A stretch of DNA of 64,000 bases, from contig JAFLKM010000053.1 of NCBI GenBank assembly GCA_019163335.1, positions 62,001 through 126,000 on the forward strand, read 5' to 3'. Position 1 is the stretch's first letter. Every line of letters starts with the position of its first letter. Source of the stretch: Desulfobulbaceae bacterium (GTDB lineage Bacteria; Desulfobacterota; Desulfobulbia; Desulfobulbales; Desulfocapsaceae). Shown here in pieces: positions 43,139 through 52,409 of this stretch. The notes below the pieces were generated by a model. The model saw nothing but the letters and a program-made list of their open reading frames with translations. It was not told where the DNA came from and ran no database searches. Position numbers and translations under genes: made by a program.

Positions 43139-44431
43139 ATGATTACGAGTACATCGGCACAAATGTTTCAACAGGCACGAAAGGTTATTCCTGGTGGAGT
43201 AAACAGCCCGGTAAGGGCCTGTCGATCCGTGGGATGCGATCCTCTTTTTATTGAACGAGCCAAGGGAGCCTCAATCTATGATGTGGACGGCAATGAATAT
43301 ATCGATTTCGTCTGCTCCTGGGGGCCGATGATCCTGGGGCATGCCCATCCTGACGTGCTGGCTGCTATTGCTGAGGCTATGGCGCACGGGACCAGTTTCG
43401 GGGCGCCGACCCCCAAAGAGATTGAGCTGGCATCTATGGTGGTGGACGCCCTTCCATCGGTGGAGAAGGTTCGCTTTGTCAGTTCAGGAACCGAGGCCAC
43501 CATGAGCGCGGTCCGCCTTGCCCGGGGCTATACCGGGAAAAAGGTGATTGTTAAATTTGATGGGTGTTATCATGGACATGCCGACTCTTTCCTGGTCAAG
43601 GCGGGCTCCGGGGTGATCACCCTTGGTATTCCTGGAAGCCCTGGGGTTCCTGATGAGATTGTTAAAAACACCGTGTCCATTCCCTATAATAATGAAGAGA
43701 TCCTGGAAAAGACTTTGCGCGATGCCTCGTTGGATATTGCCTGTGTGATTGTTGAGCCGGTGGCAGGGAATATGGGTTGTGTCTCCCCTGCCCCTGGCTT
43801 TCTGCAGAAATTACGATCACTTACTTCTGAACTGGGGATCCTGCTTATTTTTGATGAGGTGATTACCGGATTTCGCCTGGCCTACGGTGGGGCTCAGGAG
43901 TACTTCGGGATTATGCCTGATCTGACCTGTCTGGGCAAAATTATTGGCGGGGGATTGCCGGTGGGCGCCTATGGCGGACGAGCCGATATCATGGATAAGG
44001 TTGCCCCGGACGGACCTGTGTACCAGGCTGGAACCCTTTCCGGCAATCCTCTGGCCATGGCGGCGGGCATTGCCACCCTGAAATTACTGAAAAAGGAAGG
44101 ATTTTACAACCAGTTGAATGACAAGGCAGCAGGTTTTGCCGAACGTCTGCGTGAGCTCAGTGAGAGAACGAAGATCCCGGTTTGCTTGAATCGGGTGGGG
44201 TCCTTGATGACCGGTTTTTTCACCACCGAAGTGGTGGTGGATTTTTCGACAGCCATGACCGCTGATACGGAACGATATGGCCAGCATTATCGGCAGATGT
44301 TGTCTCAGGGGGTTTATTTGGCGCCGTCACAGTTTGAACTGTTGTTTATTTCTGCGGCTCAATCTGAAAAGCAACTGGACAGGGCCCTTGAAATGACTGA
44401 ATGGTCATTCAAAAAAATAGCCCGAAAATAA
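43139..44431 (+). CDS. hemL: Glutamate-1-semialdehyde 2,1-aminomutase
   Basis: Forms 5-aminolevulinate for tetrapyrroles by the C5 pathway; sirohaem of sulfite reductase depends on it. The 430-residue PLP enzyme has [15 protein letters not shown] at the N-terminus, [37 protein letters not shown], and [17 protein letters not shown] with the PLP-binding Lys. A GGAG ribosome site precedes the ATG. Confidence 0.97.
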   Translation: MITSTSAQMFQQARKVIPGGVNSPVRACRSVGCDPLFIERAKGASIYDVDGNEYIDFVCSWGPMILGHAHPDVLAAIAEAMAHGTSFGAPTPKEIELASMVVDALPSVEKVRFVSSGTEATMSAVRLARGYTGKKVIVKFDGCYHGHADSFLVKAGSGVITLGIPGSPGVPDEIVKNTVSIPYNNEEILEKTLRDASLDIACVIVEPVAGNMGCVSPAPGFLQKLRSLTSELGILLIFDEVITGFRLAYGGAQEYFGIMPDLTCLGKIIGGGLPVGAYGGRADIMDKVAPDGPVYQAGTLSGNPLAMAAGIATLKLLKKEGFYNQLNDKAAGFAERLRELSERTKIPVCLNRVGSLMTGFFTTEVVVDFSTAMTADTERYGQHYRQMLSQGVYLAPSQFELLFISAAQSEKQLDRALEMTEWSFKKIARK

Positions 44432-44517
44432 AAAAGCGTTGACTTTGAAAGGTGGGCGTGCTATCAGGTTTGATTGATTATGATACGGTCGTTCTGAGAA
44501 CGAAGGTGGGGACTAAG

Positions 44518-44745
44518 ATGTCGAAAATGAGTAAGGAAATGATCCACCTGCTTGGTAACTATGGTCATATCGGTTTTACCTTTGTGGCGGCAATTTTTAT
44601 CGGCATGGGTGGCGGCATCTATCTCGATCAGAAGGTGTTTGATGATCGCACAACCCCTTGGTTTACTTTTATAGGCTTGGCGTTTGGTATTGCAGCTGGC
44701 TTTAAGAGTCTTTTTGATATTCTCAAACAGCAAAATAAAGAATAA
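44518..44745 (+). CDS. atpZ: AtpZ/AtpI family F0 assembly protein
   Basis: A 75-residue protein with two membrane helices (GHIGFTFVAAIFIGMGGGIY and WFTFIGLAFGIAAGFKSLFD), matching the AtpZ/DUF4345-like gene1 family that precedes ATP synthase genes. The frame opens earlier at 44452, but the ATG after GTGGGGACTAAG fits the family length. It is the first gene of the F0 cluster. AtpZ is thought to aid c-ring assembly or Mg/Ca handling. Confidence 0.82.
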   Translation: MSKMSKEMIHLLGNYGHIGFTFVAAIFIGMGGGIYLDQKVFDDRTTPWFTFIGLAFGIAAGFKSLFDILKQQNKE

Positions 44746-44776
44746 GGCGCAGTAGGGTCTAGGCGGTTACAAAAGA

Positions 44777-45211
44777 GTGGCGGAAGAATTATTATCCCTG
44801 CGCAAGATGCAGGTGTTGAGTTGGGCTTGTCTTCTGATTCTCTGCGCCGGCTCCTGGTTTTTTATGTCCTGGGAGTTCGCCTGGGCAGTGGCAGTTGGTG
44901 GGGTTATTTCAATCCTCAGTTTTATGCTGACGCACCAGGATGTGGCTCGGTTTATGAAATCCCTTGATATTTCCGGGGAGAAGCAGGAAGAAAAGAAGTC
45001 GCAGGAAAAAACATTACAGGTTGGAAAATCACGTTATATTATTAAGTTCTGGCTTCGGCTGGCAATCATCGGGCTTGTCTTACTGATGCTCATCAAGAGC
45101 GGTAAGGTTAATATCTTTGGATTGCTGGTGGGGCTGTCAACGGTAGTGTTCACCATTACACTGACAACAGTCGGTGCGGCGGGGCATTATATTATCAGCA
45201 GCAGGAGGTAA
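44777..45211 (+). CDS. atpI: ATP synthase subunit I
   Basis: This 144-residue membrane protein with four hydrophobic stretches occupies the atpI position before atpB. AtpI assists c-ring assembly. Sequence similarity within the family is low; the identification rests mostly on position, size and topology (helices near 15-30, 35-50, 90-105, 115-135). It begins with GTG. It lies 31 bases after atpZ and 8 bases before atpB. Confidence 0.8.
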   Translation: MAEELLSLRKMQVLSWACLLILCAGSWFFMSWEFAWAVAVGGVISILSFMLTHQDVARFMKSLDISGEKQEEKKSQEKTLQVGKSRYIIKFWLRLAIIGLVLLMLIKSGKVNIFGLLVGLSTVVFTITLTTVGAAGHYIISSRR

Positions 45212-45219
45212 GAGGGATT

Positions 45220-45942
45220 ATGGAACATCCAATACTATTTATATCGATTATACTCGAAAAATTGGGACTGCCTATTCCGCATGGTCCGGTTGGTAACGGC
45301 CTCGTTGAGCAGTTGTGCGCACCCTATATGACATATACCTGGTTTACTATGATTTTCCTGGTAGTGGTTGGCAAAATGACCCTTGGAAATCTGGAGATGG
45401 TTCCCGGCAAAGGCCAGAACTTCTGGGAAATCCTCATTGGCGGCATGGAGAATTTCTTCCTGGAAAATATGGGACGTGAGTTGACCGATAAGCTCTTTCC
45501 CATGATTGCCACCTTTGCACTCTATATTGCCGTCGCCAATCTGATTGGATTAATTCCGGGATTCATGTCTCCCACTTCAAGTATTAATACCACCTTGGCT
45601 CTGACCATTATTGTTTGGTTAACCCATCATATTATTGGCTTTCGGGCCAATGGTTTTGCCTATTTAAAACATTTCCTCGGACCCATGCCGATACTGATTC
45701 CGCTGATGCTTCCCATCGAGCTTATCAGTAACTTTGCACGCTTGTTGTCACTGTCCATTCGTCTTTTCGGAAATATCATGGCAAAAGAAACCCTGCTTGG
45801 TATTTTGTTTATGTTGGCCGGTGCTTTCTTTGCCCCGCTGCCCATCATGATTCTGGGTGTTCTGGTTTCTCTGGTGCAGGCCATGGTTTTTGTCCTGTTA
45901 ACCGTTGTTTATTTTACGCAGTCCAATGAACATGCGCATTGA
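45220..45942 (+). CDS. atpB: ATP synthase F0 subunit a
   Basis: Subunit a supplies the half-channels for ion flow across F0. The 240-residue protein shows the key helix LLSLSIRLFGNIMAKETLLG with the essential Arg, and VLVSLVQAMVFVLLTVVYF at the C-terminus. An AGGAGG ribosome site lies before it, at the end of atpI. The F1 genes and subunit b are elsewhere, the split arrangement seen in many Desulfobacterota. Confidence 0.95.
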   Translation: MEHPILFISIILEKLGLPIPHGPVGNGLVEQLCAPYMTYTWFTMIFLVVVGKMTLGNLEMVPGKGQNFWEILIGGMENFFLENMGRELTDKLFPMIATFALYIAVANLIGLIPGFMSPTSSINTTLALTIIVWLTHHIIGFRANGFAYLKHFLGPMPILIPLMLPIELISNFARLLSLSIRLFGNIMAKETLLGILFMLAGAFFAPLPIMILGVLVSLVQAMVFVLLTVVYFTQSNEHAH

Positions 45943-46040
45943 TTCAGTCGGTCTTGAAGTGAGTTCAAGGCTGGGTTGAGTTGTAGATTGTAACTAGGAA
46001 GAAGGCCAAAAAAACTTTAATTTTTTACAAGGAGAACACA

Positions 46041-46292
46041 ATGGAAAGTAATTTAATGCTTGGTCTGGTTTGTATCGGTGCCGCTCTCTCTATCGGACTT
46101 GCCGGTCTTGGAGCAGGTATCGGTATTGGTAATGTTGGTAATGGTGCAACCCAAGGTCTTGCCCGTAACCCAGAAGTTCAACCAAAATTGATGACATTCA
46201 TGATTCTCGGTATGGCCCTTGCTGAGTCTGTTGCGATTTATGGTCTGGTTATTTCCTTGATTCTGTTGTATGCAAATCCACTGATCAAGTAG
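46041..46292 (+). CDS. atpE: ATP synthase F0 subunit c
   Basis: The ring subunit that carries the ion. The 83-residue hairpin has helix 1 AGLGAGIGIGNVGNGATQGL, the polar loop RNPEVQPK and helix 2 GMALAESVAIYGLVISLILL with ion-binding Glu62. Ser63 and Tyr67 resemble sodium-binding c subunits, but the Gln expected on helix 1 is replaced by Ile29, so proton use is more likely. AAGGAG precedes the ATG. A strong terminator follows. Confidence 0.96.
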   Translation: MESNLMLGLVCIGAALSIGLAGLGAGIGIGNVGNGATQGLARNPEVQPKLMTFMILGMALAESVAIYGLVISLILLYANPLIK

Positions 46293-46318
46293 TATTGGGT
46301 TTGTGATCGTCATTGATC

Positions 46319-46358
46319 ACGCAAAAAGGCCACAGAGAAATCTGTGGCCTTTTTGCGT
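46319..46358 (+). terminator. Intrinsic terminator of the atpZIBE operon
   Basis: Perfect 18-bp stem ACGCAAAAAGGCCACAGA / TCTGTGGCCTTTTTGCGT with a GAAA loop, about 27 bases after atpE. The stem itself contains the T-run. Confidence 0.92.
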
Positions 46359-46411
46359 TTGTGCCATGGGTCTTTTGTGAGAAGCAGGAATCAGAGGATA
46401 AGGTGGTTGCC

Positions 46412-47161
46412 ATGAATGACTCCAGCCATGACAGTATGGTAATGAGTCCGGTCCGAAGCAGGAAGGAAAAGGCGATTCCGGAGCTGGGATTCTTTTTTGT
46501 GAATCCTACGGAGGCTTCGGGGGCGCTGAGTAAGATCGTCAGCGAGGGGGGGGGGAAACGGTTTCTCTTTAACAGTACATTGTGCGTGAACGAGGCAGAG
46601 ACTTTTTTTGTGACCGGGCCGGCAGTAGGCGCACCCATGGCGGTCTTGTCCATGGAAAAGCTGATTGTACTGGGTGCAAAACGAATCGTCCTGGTCGGTT
46701 GGTGCGGAGCATTACGGGAGACCCTGAAGGTTGGTGATATTCTTTTGCCTCGACAGGCCCTGTGCGGGGAGGGGACCTCCCGTTATTACAGCGAGGATCA
46801 AGAACCTGAGCCTTCTGCAAATATGTTGAGAGGACTGCGAGAAGTGTTGACTCAGAATGGAATGCTATGGCAGGAAGGACGGGTCTGGTCAACAGATGCG
46901 CCGTACCGTGAATCGCGCAATCTGCTCTCATCTCTCGAGATGAAACACAATATAGCTGCCATCGATATGGAATATTCAGCCCTTTGCACAGTGGCTCATC
47001 ATCACCAGATTGAATTTGCAGCCTGTATGCTGGTCTCCGATGAGTTATGGCAAAATAACTGGAAGCCTGGATTCTCGACAGTTCCGTTTCGTCAACGGAG
47101 CCAGCAACTGTTAGAATTGTTACTGGGCCCTGCGGCCTTAGCTCACTTTTGCCGCTCATGA
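46412..47161 (+). CDS. Nucleoside phosphorylase family protein
   Basis: A 249-residue PNP/UDP phosphorylase fold: MSMEKLIVLGAKRIVLVGWCGAL-like glycine motif (split as EKLIVLGAKRIVLVGWCGAL), TDAPYRES, and IDMEYSALCTVAHHH holding the ribose-binding Met-Glu pair. It should cleave a purine or pyrimidine nucleoside with phosphate. The frame extends upstream through the terminator stem, but AAGGTGG before the internal ATG marks the start. It is close to uridine phosphorylase-like and AMP nucleosidase-like members; specificity is not clear. Confidence 0.82.
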   Translation: MNDSSHDSMVMSPVRSRKEKAIPELGFFFVNPTEASGALSKIVSEGGGKRFLFNSTLCVNEAETFFVTGPAVGAPMAVLSMEKLIVLGAKRIVLVGWCGALRETLKVGDILLPRQALCGEGTSRYYSEDQEPEPSANMLRGLREVLTQNGMLWQEGRVWSTDAPYRESRNLLSSLEMKHNIAAIDMEYSALCTVAHHHQIEFAACMLVSDELWQNNWKPGFSTVPFRQRSQQLLELLLGPAALAHFCRS

Positions 47162-47296
47162 AAGAATAAAATGTCAATGTCGATTGCTTTTTATTTCTCT
47201 CTGGAAATGCTGAGTGATGCGTTGTGATATTGGTGCAAGCCAAGTGATGTCGCGGGATATGATTAACGCTGAAGAAATGGATTACAATAAGGAAAA

Positions 47297-48634
47297 ATGA
47301 ATATGGCAAGTTTCCATCTGGTCAGTCTGGGGTGCCCAAAAAATCTTGTGGACTCAGAGCTGATGTTCGGTTTTTTGGAGCAGGCTGGCTGGGTTTCTGT
47401 AGAAGAGCCTGAACAGGCGACGATATTGCTGATCAATACCTGCGGCTTTATTCAGTCAGCAGTGGAAGAGGCCATTGATGAAATTCTTGAGTTGGCCCGA
47501 TGGAAGCAGGAAGATCCTCGCAAACTGCTGATTGTTACAGGATGTATGGTTCAGCGGTACCGGGAAGAACTGATTCATGAGTTGCCGGAGGTTGATCTTT
47601 TCATCGGGACAGATGGCTTTCATCATATAGTGGCGCAGGTGGATGCCTTGATTGCTGGGAAGCTTGCCAGCAAGGTGTATGTCCCCGGACGGTTCCTGAT
47701 GGACAGCACAATGCCCCGGCGGATTTCCACTCCTTTTTATCGGTCCTGGTTGAAGATTACGGAAGGGTGTAACAACCGGTGTTCATATTGCATGATTCCT
47801 TCGATCAGAGGAGAATTGCGGAGCAGAGGCCTGTCTGATCTGATTCAGGAGGCTGTAAATCTCGAGCAGCTCGGGGTGCGTGAACTTACGCTTGTCGCTC
47901 AGGACTTGACAGCATATGGGGATGATCTGGGGCATTCCACGGACCTTCCTGCTTTGCTCAAGGGACTACTGGCAGAAAGTGCAATCCCCTGGTTTCGGCT
48001 CATGTATCTCTATCCCTCAGGTGTCAGTGAGGCGCTTCTTGCGTTGATGGCCGAACAACCGCGTATTCTTCCCTATATGGACATCCCGTTTCAGCATGCC
48101 AGTGATCCGGTACTTCGACGCATGAACCGTCATTATACCAGCACTGATTTAACTCAGCTGATTGCTCGTATTCGCTCAGTGCTTCCCCATGTGGCCCTGC
48201 GATCGACGATGATGGTCGGATTTCCAGGTGAGACGGAGAATGATGTGCAGCAGCTTGCTCAATTTTTAAAGGAGGTCCGTCTGGATCATGTCGGTGTGTT
48301 TGCATACGCCAATGAAGCGGGCTGTCCCTCCGAAAAGTTTCCGCATCAATGCTCGGAGAAAGAAAAGAATAATCGGCTTGAATTTATCCTTGGGGTCCAA
48401 GCTGAGGTCTCACAAACAATTTTACAAAAATATGTGGGGAGTGTGGAGGCAGTGCTGGTGGAAGGGGTGAGTCAGGAAACAGAGTTGCTGCTGGAGGGAC
48501 GGACTCGCTATCAGGCGCCTGAAATTGATGGCTGTGTCTATATCAACGATGGGCAAGCCAAGCCTGGAGATATTGTCAATGTCCGAATTACCGAGGCCCA
48601 AATTTATGATCTGGTGGGTGAGATTATTGATTGA
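47297..48634 (+). CDS. rimO: Ribosomal protein S12 methylthiotransferase RimO
   Basis: A radical SAM enzyme that methylthiolates an Asp of ribosomal protein S12. The 445-residue protein has the N-terminal MTTase domain with Cys13, Cys49 and Cys83 (VSLGCPKNLVDSELM), the radical SAM triad Cys158-x3-Cys162-x2-Cys165 (TEGCNNRCSYCMIPSIRG) and a C-terminal TRAM domain. SLGCPKN and IPSIRG favour RimO over MiaB. A TAAGGA ribosome site lies before the ATG. Confidence 0.95.
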   Translation: MNMASFHLVSLGCPKNLVDSELMFGFLEQAGWVSVEEPEQATILLINTCGFIQSAVEEAIDEILELARWKQEDPRKLLIVTGCMVQRYREELIHELPEVDLFIGTDGFHHIVAQVDALIAGKLASKVYVPGRFLMDSTMPRRISTPFYRSWLKITEGCNNRCSYCMIPSIRGELRSRGLSDLIQEAVNLEQLGVRELTLVAQDLTAYGDDLGHSTDLPALLKGLLAESAIPWFRLMYLYPSGVSEALLALMAEQPRILPYMDIPFQHASDPVLRRMNRHYTSTDLTQLIARIRSVLPHVALRSTMMVGFPGETENDVQQLAQFLKEVRLDHVGVFAYANEAGCPSEKFPHQCSEKEKNNRLEFILGVQAEVSQTILQKYVGSVEAVLVEGVSQETELLLEGRTRYQAPEIDGCVYINDGQAKPGDIVNVRITEAQIYDLVGEIID

Positions 48635-48646
48635 CCATTAATGTTT

Positions 48647-48672
48647 GGCCTCTTTTGAGGCCGGATTATTTT
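48647..48672. terminator. Intrinsic terminator between rimO and the IHF gene
   Basis: GGCCTC-TTTT-GAGGCC hairpin followed by an AT-rich run ending TTTTTT, in the short spacer between the convergent genes. Confidence 0.75.
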
Positions 48673-48953
48673 TTCTCCGGAGTGTTGACCATTTCCCGTA
48701 ACTCCTTGCCTACCTTGAAAAAGGGAAGTTTTTTAGGGGCAACTTCTATCTTTTTACCGCTTTTTGGATTACGGCCTTCATAGGACCGGTAATGCTTGAT
48801 GACAAAGCTGCCAAAGCCACGAATTTCGATATTGTCCCCTTTGGCAAGGGTCTCAATCATCGTTTCAATAATGGTATTGGTGACTGCGGCTGCATCGCGG
48901 GGAGACAGAGCTGTTTCCTGAGCCAGGGCTTCAATAAGTTCTGATTTGTTCAT
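48666..48953 (-). CDS. HU/IHF family DNA-binding protein, IHF-beta-like
   Basis: A 95-residue histone-like protein that bends DNA. MNKSELIEALA opens the helical body; the arm region reads GFGSFVIKHYRSYEGRNPKS followed by GKKIEVAPKKLPFFKVGKEL. The KxPFFKxGKELR ending is more like integration host factor beta than HU, though subunit assignment is uncertain. AGGAGTAAAGGC precedes the ATG. It is a single gene with its own leader. Confidence 0.92.
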   Translation of the reverse strand: MNKSELIEALAQETALSPRDAAAVTNTIIETMIETLAKGDNIEIRGFGSFVIKHYRSYEGRNPKSGKKIEVAPKKLPFFKVGKELREMVNTPEKK

Positions 48954-49119
48954 GCCTTTACTCCTGAGAATAATAAGTTAATTGTAGGGGGGTGATAGAT
49001 TTCTTGATTGTCATGTTTTTCAGAGGCTGTCTGCAATACATTGTGCCGTGCATTAAATACGACAATGCGAGACCATGACTGATTGTTAACCAAGTTTCTA
49101 ACTCTTTAAGTTTAATCAG

Positions 49120-49863
49120 CTATTTATTCTTTTGTAAAGGAATTTTCTTGAGAAAGATTTTTTTTAAATCTTCATCGTTGAGAAGTTGAAATTTCCCCGG
49201 CAATAACCCCTCAAGAAAGAGGTTACCATAGGCAACCCGTTTCAGGTGAAAAAGAGGATGGCCTATGGCTTGAAACATTTTTTTTACCTGTCGTTTTCTC
49301 CCCTCATGAATGGTTATCCTGATACTGGTGGTGGAGGTCTTTCTCGTGAGAATTTGCAATTTAGCCGGCGAAGTTTTCTTTCCTTCAAGCAAGATCCCCT
49401 GCTCCAGTTGGAGAATTTTTCCGGGTGACGGTCGTCCCAAGACTTGGGCCTCATAGGTCTTTGTGACTTCATAGCTGGGGTGTTGAATCTTCTGGGCAAG
49501 TTCCCCATCATTGGTGAGGAGCAGCGCTCCTTCCGTGTCAAGATCAAGGCGGCCGACTGGAAACAATCGGGCCTTGATGCCATGCAGCAGGGAGGTGACG
49601 ATGGGGCGTCCCTGGGGATCGGACATAGTGGTAACATACCCTGCCGGTTTGTTCAGGAGGACGTAGAGAAAGTTTTCTTGCGGGACAACCAAGGCTCCGT
49701 TCAGTCGAATCTCCTGTTCGGAGGGATTGATCTGCACTCCCATGGTGGTGATGACCTGGCCGTCGACGGTGATTCTTCCCTGGGTGATGAGCTCTTCCGC
49801 TTTTCGTCTGGAGGCAATGCCGCATGCCGCCAGGTACTTTTGTAGACGAACAGTCTGGCTCAT
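49120..49863 (-). CDS. rluB: Pseudouridine synthase of the RluB/RsuA family
   Basis: A 247-residue protein that isomerises a uridine in rRNA. It has the N-terminal S4 RNA-binding domain (RLQKYLAACGIASRRKAEEL) and the catalytic domain with LFPVGRLDLDTEGALLLTND containing the nucleophilic Asp, plus the EGRKRQVKKMFQAIGHPL segment. The 23S-specific RluB is more likely than RsuA from the S4 sequence. Its ATG overlaps the ubiD stop by four bases (ATGA), so the two are co-translated. Confidence 0.9.
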   Translation of the reverse strand: MSQTVRLQKYLAACGIASRRKAEELITQGRITVDGQVITTMGVQINPSEQEIRLNGALVVPQENFLYVLLNKPAGYVTTMSDPQGRPIVTSLLHGIKARLFPVGRLDLDTEGALLLTNDGELAQKIQHPSYEVTKTYEAQVLGRPSPGKILQLEQGILLEGKKTSPAKLQILTRKTSTTSIRITIHEGRKRQVKKMFQAIGHPLFHLKRVAYGNLFLEGLLPGKFQLLNDEDLKKIFLKKIPLQKNK

Positions 49864-51632
49864 CGGAGGTTGGGGGGGAGCAGGGTGTGGATGCGGCTGT
49901 CAACCAGAAGGCGAGTGGCTTCATCCACCTCCAGAACATCGGTGTACCAGGGCTTTAATCGGCAGTCAAAGACAATGGGCGGGGTAAGGCCGACATGGAA
50001 TCTGCTGACAGTGCTGGATGCGCCATGGATATCCGCAGCCGGTTCAAAACGGGTAAACAGGGTCCACAAAAACTCCTGTGTGGAGGCGGTGGCCTCCTTG
50101 CTGTTATCAACCAGAATGATGACCGGCCAATTTGCCACTCCTTCCCATTGGCTGAGCATAGCTGCAAGCTCCGGGGTTTCGTTGTAGGCGCTGCCTTCCA
50201 CCACCAGGGTTCCAGGCGTGAAGGCTATCGGCCGGGTACAGTCCGGCGGAAGGGTGCCGGAAAAGTTACCGGGCAAATCCCGTATTTTTTCTTTTCCCAA
50301 CCCCATCATCATGGCCTTGGAGCCCTTGTTGACCGAGGGGCCGGTGTAATCCAGGGTGTCCTGAGAGACATTGGCAAAGATAAAGAGGTCACGATCCCAC
50401 TGGATGCGTTCTAAAACATGGACCCAGAGTTGTTTGAAATTGGTGATATCAATATCACCGTCGGTGAGAATAAGAAATTTCGTCAGTGAAAGTTGACCTT
50501 CTCCCAGCACTCGCAGGCCGCAGGCAAAGGCCTCGCGAGGATATCTGTTGTGGACCCGGGCAGCAGCAAGGCAATGAAAACCTGTTTCGCCGTAGGTCTT
50601 TAGTTCCAGGACTCCCTTCATGACCAGGGGGAAGAGGGGTGAGAGGAGATCTTGCAGATAGTCGCCAATGAAGTAATCTTCCTGTTTGGGGCGGCCCACA
50701 ATGGTTGCCGGATAGATGGCCTTGTGGCGATGGTAGAGGTGACTGACCTGAAAAACAGGATAGTCGTGCTGCAGGGAGTTGTAGCCATAATGATCGCCAA
50801 AGGGCCCTTCCGGATGTCGGATATGGGGAGGGACGATACCCTTGACGGCAAATTCGGCAAATGCCACCAGTCGATGACCACCACGGGGGTCAGCCACCAT
50901 CTCCAGTTTTTTGCCCATCAGAAGTGAGGTGAGCATCAGCTCGGGGATATCTTCCGGCAGAGGGGCAATGGCTGAAAGCATCAGGGCCGGCGGGCCGCCA
51001 ATATAGAGCGTCAGAGGCAGGGGCTGGTTCAGCTTCTCGGCCTCATGGTAATGGTAGCCTCCTCCCTTGTGGATCTGCCAGTGGATGCCGGTGGTGGTAT
51101 CATCGTGCTGCTGGATGCGGTACATGCCAAGATTGTGCCCCCTGCCGCCCGGGTGTTCGGTATACACAAGGGGCAAGGTTACAAAGGGGCCGCCGTCACT
51201 GTGCCAGGAGGTGAGCATGGGCAGGCTGCTCAGGCGGGCGGGGCTTTGACAATTTTCAAGGATGGCACCGGTACGAGCTTCTTTGAGTCCGATCTTCAGC
51301 CCCTCGGTGAACAGGTGGCGATTGTCCCAGAGATGTTTCATCTTCAGGGGCATGATGGTCTCGGTAAGATGCACCAGATCGCGGACGAATTGCTGGGGCT
51401 TACGGCCAAAAGCCAGTTCAAGACGTTTATTGGTGCCAAAGAGATTGGTCACCACCGGGAAACTACTGCCCTTGACTTTGGTAAAAAGCAGTGCGGGTCC
51501 GCCTTTTGCAATAACGCGGCGATGGATCTCGGCTATCTCCAGATACGGATCAACCTCTTCATCGATCTGGAGGAGTTCGCCTTCGCGTTGAAGCAGGCTG
51601 AGATAGCTGCGCAGGTCATAAAGGTCTTTCAT
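49860..51632 (-). CDS. UbiD-family decarboxylase, menaquinone-type
   Basis: The 590-residue protein belongs to the UbiD family that uses prenylated FMN to decarboxylate aromatic acids. Diagnostic parts are RRVIAKGGPALLFTKVKGS, GMYRIQQHDDTTTGIHWQ (metal and flavin binding), EGPFGDHYGYNS with the catalytic Glu-Asp acid pair, and LTDGDIDITNFKQLW. The length exceeds E. coli UbiD (about 490) and fits the longer form found in Helicobacter and Desulfobacterota, where it serves futalosine-route menaquinone synthesis. No other mqn gene is in the window, so the pathway is inferred. Confidence 0.88.
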   Translation of the reverse strand: MKDLYDLRSYLSLLQREGELLQIDEEVDPYLEIAEIHRRVIAKGGPALLFTKVKGSSFPVVTNLFGTNKRLELAFGRKPQQFVRDLVHLTETIMPLKMKHLWDNRHLFTEGLKIGLKEARTGAILENCQSPARLSSLPMLTSWHSDGGPFVTLPLVYTEHPGGRGHNLGMYRIQQHDDTTTGIHWQIHKGGGYHYHEAEKLNQPLPLTLYIGGPPALMLSAIAPLPEDIPELMLTSLLMGKKLEMVADPRGGHRLVAFAEFAVKGIVPPHIRHPEGPFGDHYGYNSLQHDYPVFQVSHLYHRHKAIYPATIVGRPKQEDYFIGDYLQDLLSPLFPLVMKGVLELKTYGETGFHCLAAARVHNRYPREAFACGLRVLGEGQLSLTKFLILTDGDIDITNFKQLWVHVLERIQWDRDLFIFANVSQDTLDYTGPSVNKGSKAMMMGLGKEKIRDLPGNFSGTLPPDCTRPIAFTPGTLVVEGSAYNETPELAAMLSQWEGVANWPVIILVDNSKEATASTQEFLWTLFTRFEPAADIHGASSTVSRFHVGLTPPIVFDCRLKPWYTDVLEVDEATRLLVDSRIHTLLPPNLR

Positions 51633-51635
51633 AGG

Positions 51636-51893
51636 TTAGGACGTCTCTTCTGAAGAATGATCGTGACTGTGCTCTTTTTGAAGAAACACGCTATGGTATT
51701 CATCTTGACTGAGGTTGCGCTTCAGGAGTCCAGTGAAAAAGTTGACAAAGGAATGTATTTCCTCTTCTGAAAGACGCTGACTGAGGATCTCCGCAAACTC
51801 AGGCCTTCCGGCAAGTTGCAGAAAACAGGAGATGGATTGTCTGTCGAGTTTTTCATTCAGGCCAAAGCAGATATCTTGGGAGTCTATTGTCAT
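51636..51893 (-). CDS. Small acidic protein of unknown function
   Basis: An 85-residue helical protein (MTIDSQDICFGLNEKLDRQS, then ISCFLQLAGRPEFAEILSQR, then LSEEEIHSFVNFFTGLLKRN) ending in a His-Asp-His-Ser tail. It starts with no strong ribosome site; the frame is open 30 more codons over the yjbQ end. It lies 28 bases after yjbQ and 3 bases before ubiD, so it belongs to that operon. I do not recognise a named family. Confidence 0.6.
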   Translation of the reverse strand: MTIDSQDICFGLNEKLDRQSISCFLQLAGRPEFAEILSQRLSEEEIHSFVNFFTGLLKRNLSQDEYHSVFLQKEHSHDHSSEETS

Positions 51894-51921
51894 AATGGCA
51901 GTTGAGAGTAAAAATTGAGGG

Positions 51922-52329
51922 TTAAGGGTTCGCAGGGATGATGCGCCAGTGGATATTTCTGCTGCGTGGCCCGTCAAATTCACAGAAAAATATCTTCTGC
52001 CAAGTGCCGAGCATCAGGGCTTTATTGGTGATAATAACTGTGAGAGCTGCGCCCATAAGGGATGCCATGATATGGGCAGGGGAGTTGCCTTCCAGGTGTT
52101 TGTAGGCCAGATGCAAAGGAACTATTTTCAGGAGACCGGCCACGATGTCATCCTTCACTGCCGGGTCAGCCCCTTCATTGATCGTCAGACCGGCGGTGGT
52201 ATGGGGATTAAAAAGATAGCAGACTCCCTCGCTGATCTCCTGGCTGCGAATGGCCTGTTCGATCAGCGAGGTAATGTCAACAAGTTGCATGGAGCAGGAT
52301 GTGGTGATTGAGATTGTTCCCAGTGCCAT
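51922..52329 (-). CDS. yjbQ: YjbQ/UPF0047 family protein
   Basis: The 135-residue protein matches the UPF0047 fold, whose members have weak thiamine-phosphate synthase activity. It shows YLFNPHTTAGLTINEGADP (His and Glu of the proposed metal site), HLEGNSPAHIMASLMG and LGTWQKIFFCEFDGPRSR. The physiological role is unsettled. A terminator lies just upstream, marking the first gene of the yjbQ-unknown-ubiD-rluB run. Confidence 0.9.
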   Translation of the reverse strand: MALGTISITTSCSMQLVDITSLIEQAIRSQEISEGVCYLFNPHTTAGLTINEGADPAVKDDIVAGLLKIVPLHLAYKHLEGNSPAHIMASLMGAALTVIITNKALMLGTWQKIFFCEFDGPRSRNIHWRIIPANP

Positions 52330-52348
52330 GGAGAATCCTTCGGAATAA

Positions 52349-52380
52349 AAAAAGCAGACACAATACGTGTCTGCTTTTTG
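52349..52380 (-). terminator. Intrinsic terminator of the glycine-zipper lipoprotein gene
   Basis: Stem AAAAAGCAGACAC / GTGTCTGCTTTTT with a five-base loop. On the minus strand it follows the lipoprotein stop and precedes yjbQ, giving a run of T after the stem. Confidence 0.88.
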
Positions 52381-52409
52381 CGATGTCTGTATTGCTTTAA
52401 GAAAAGGAA

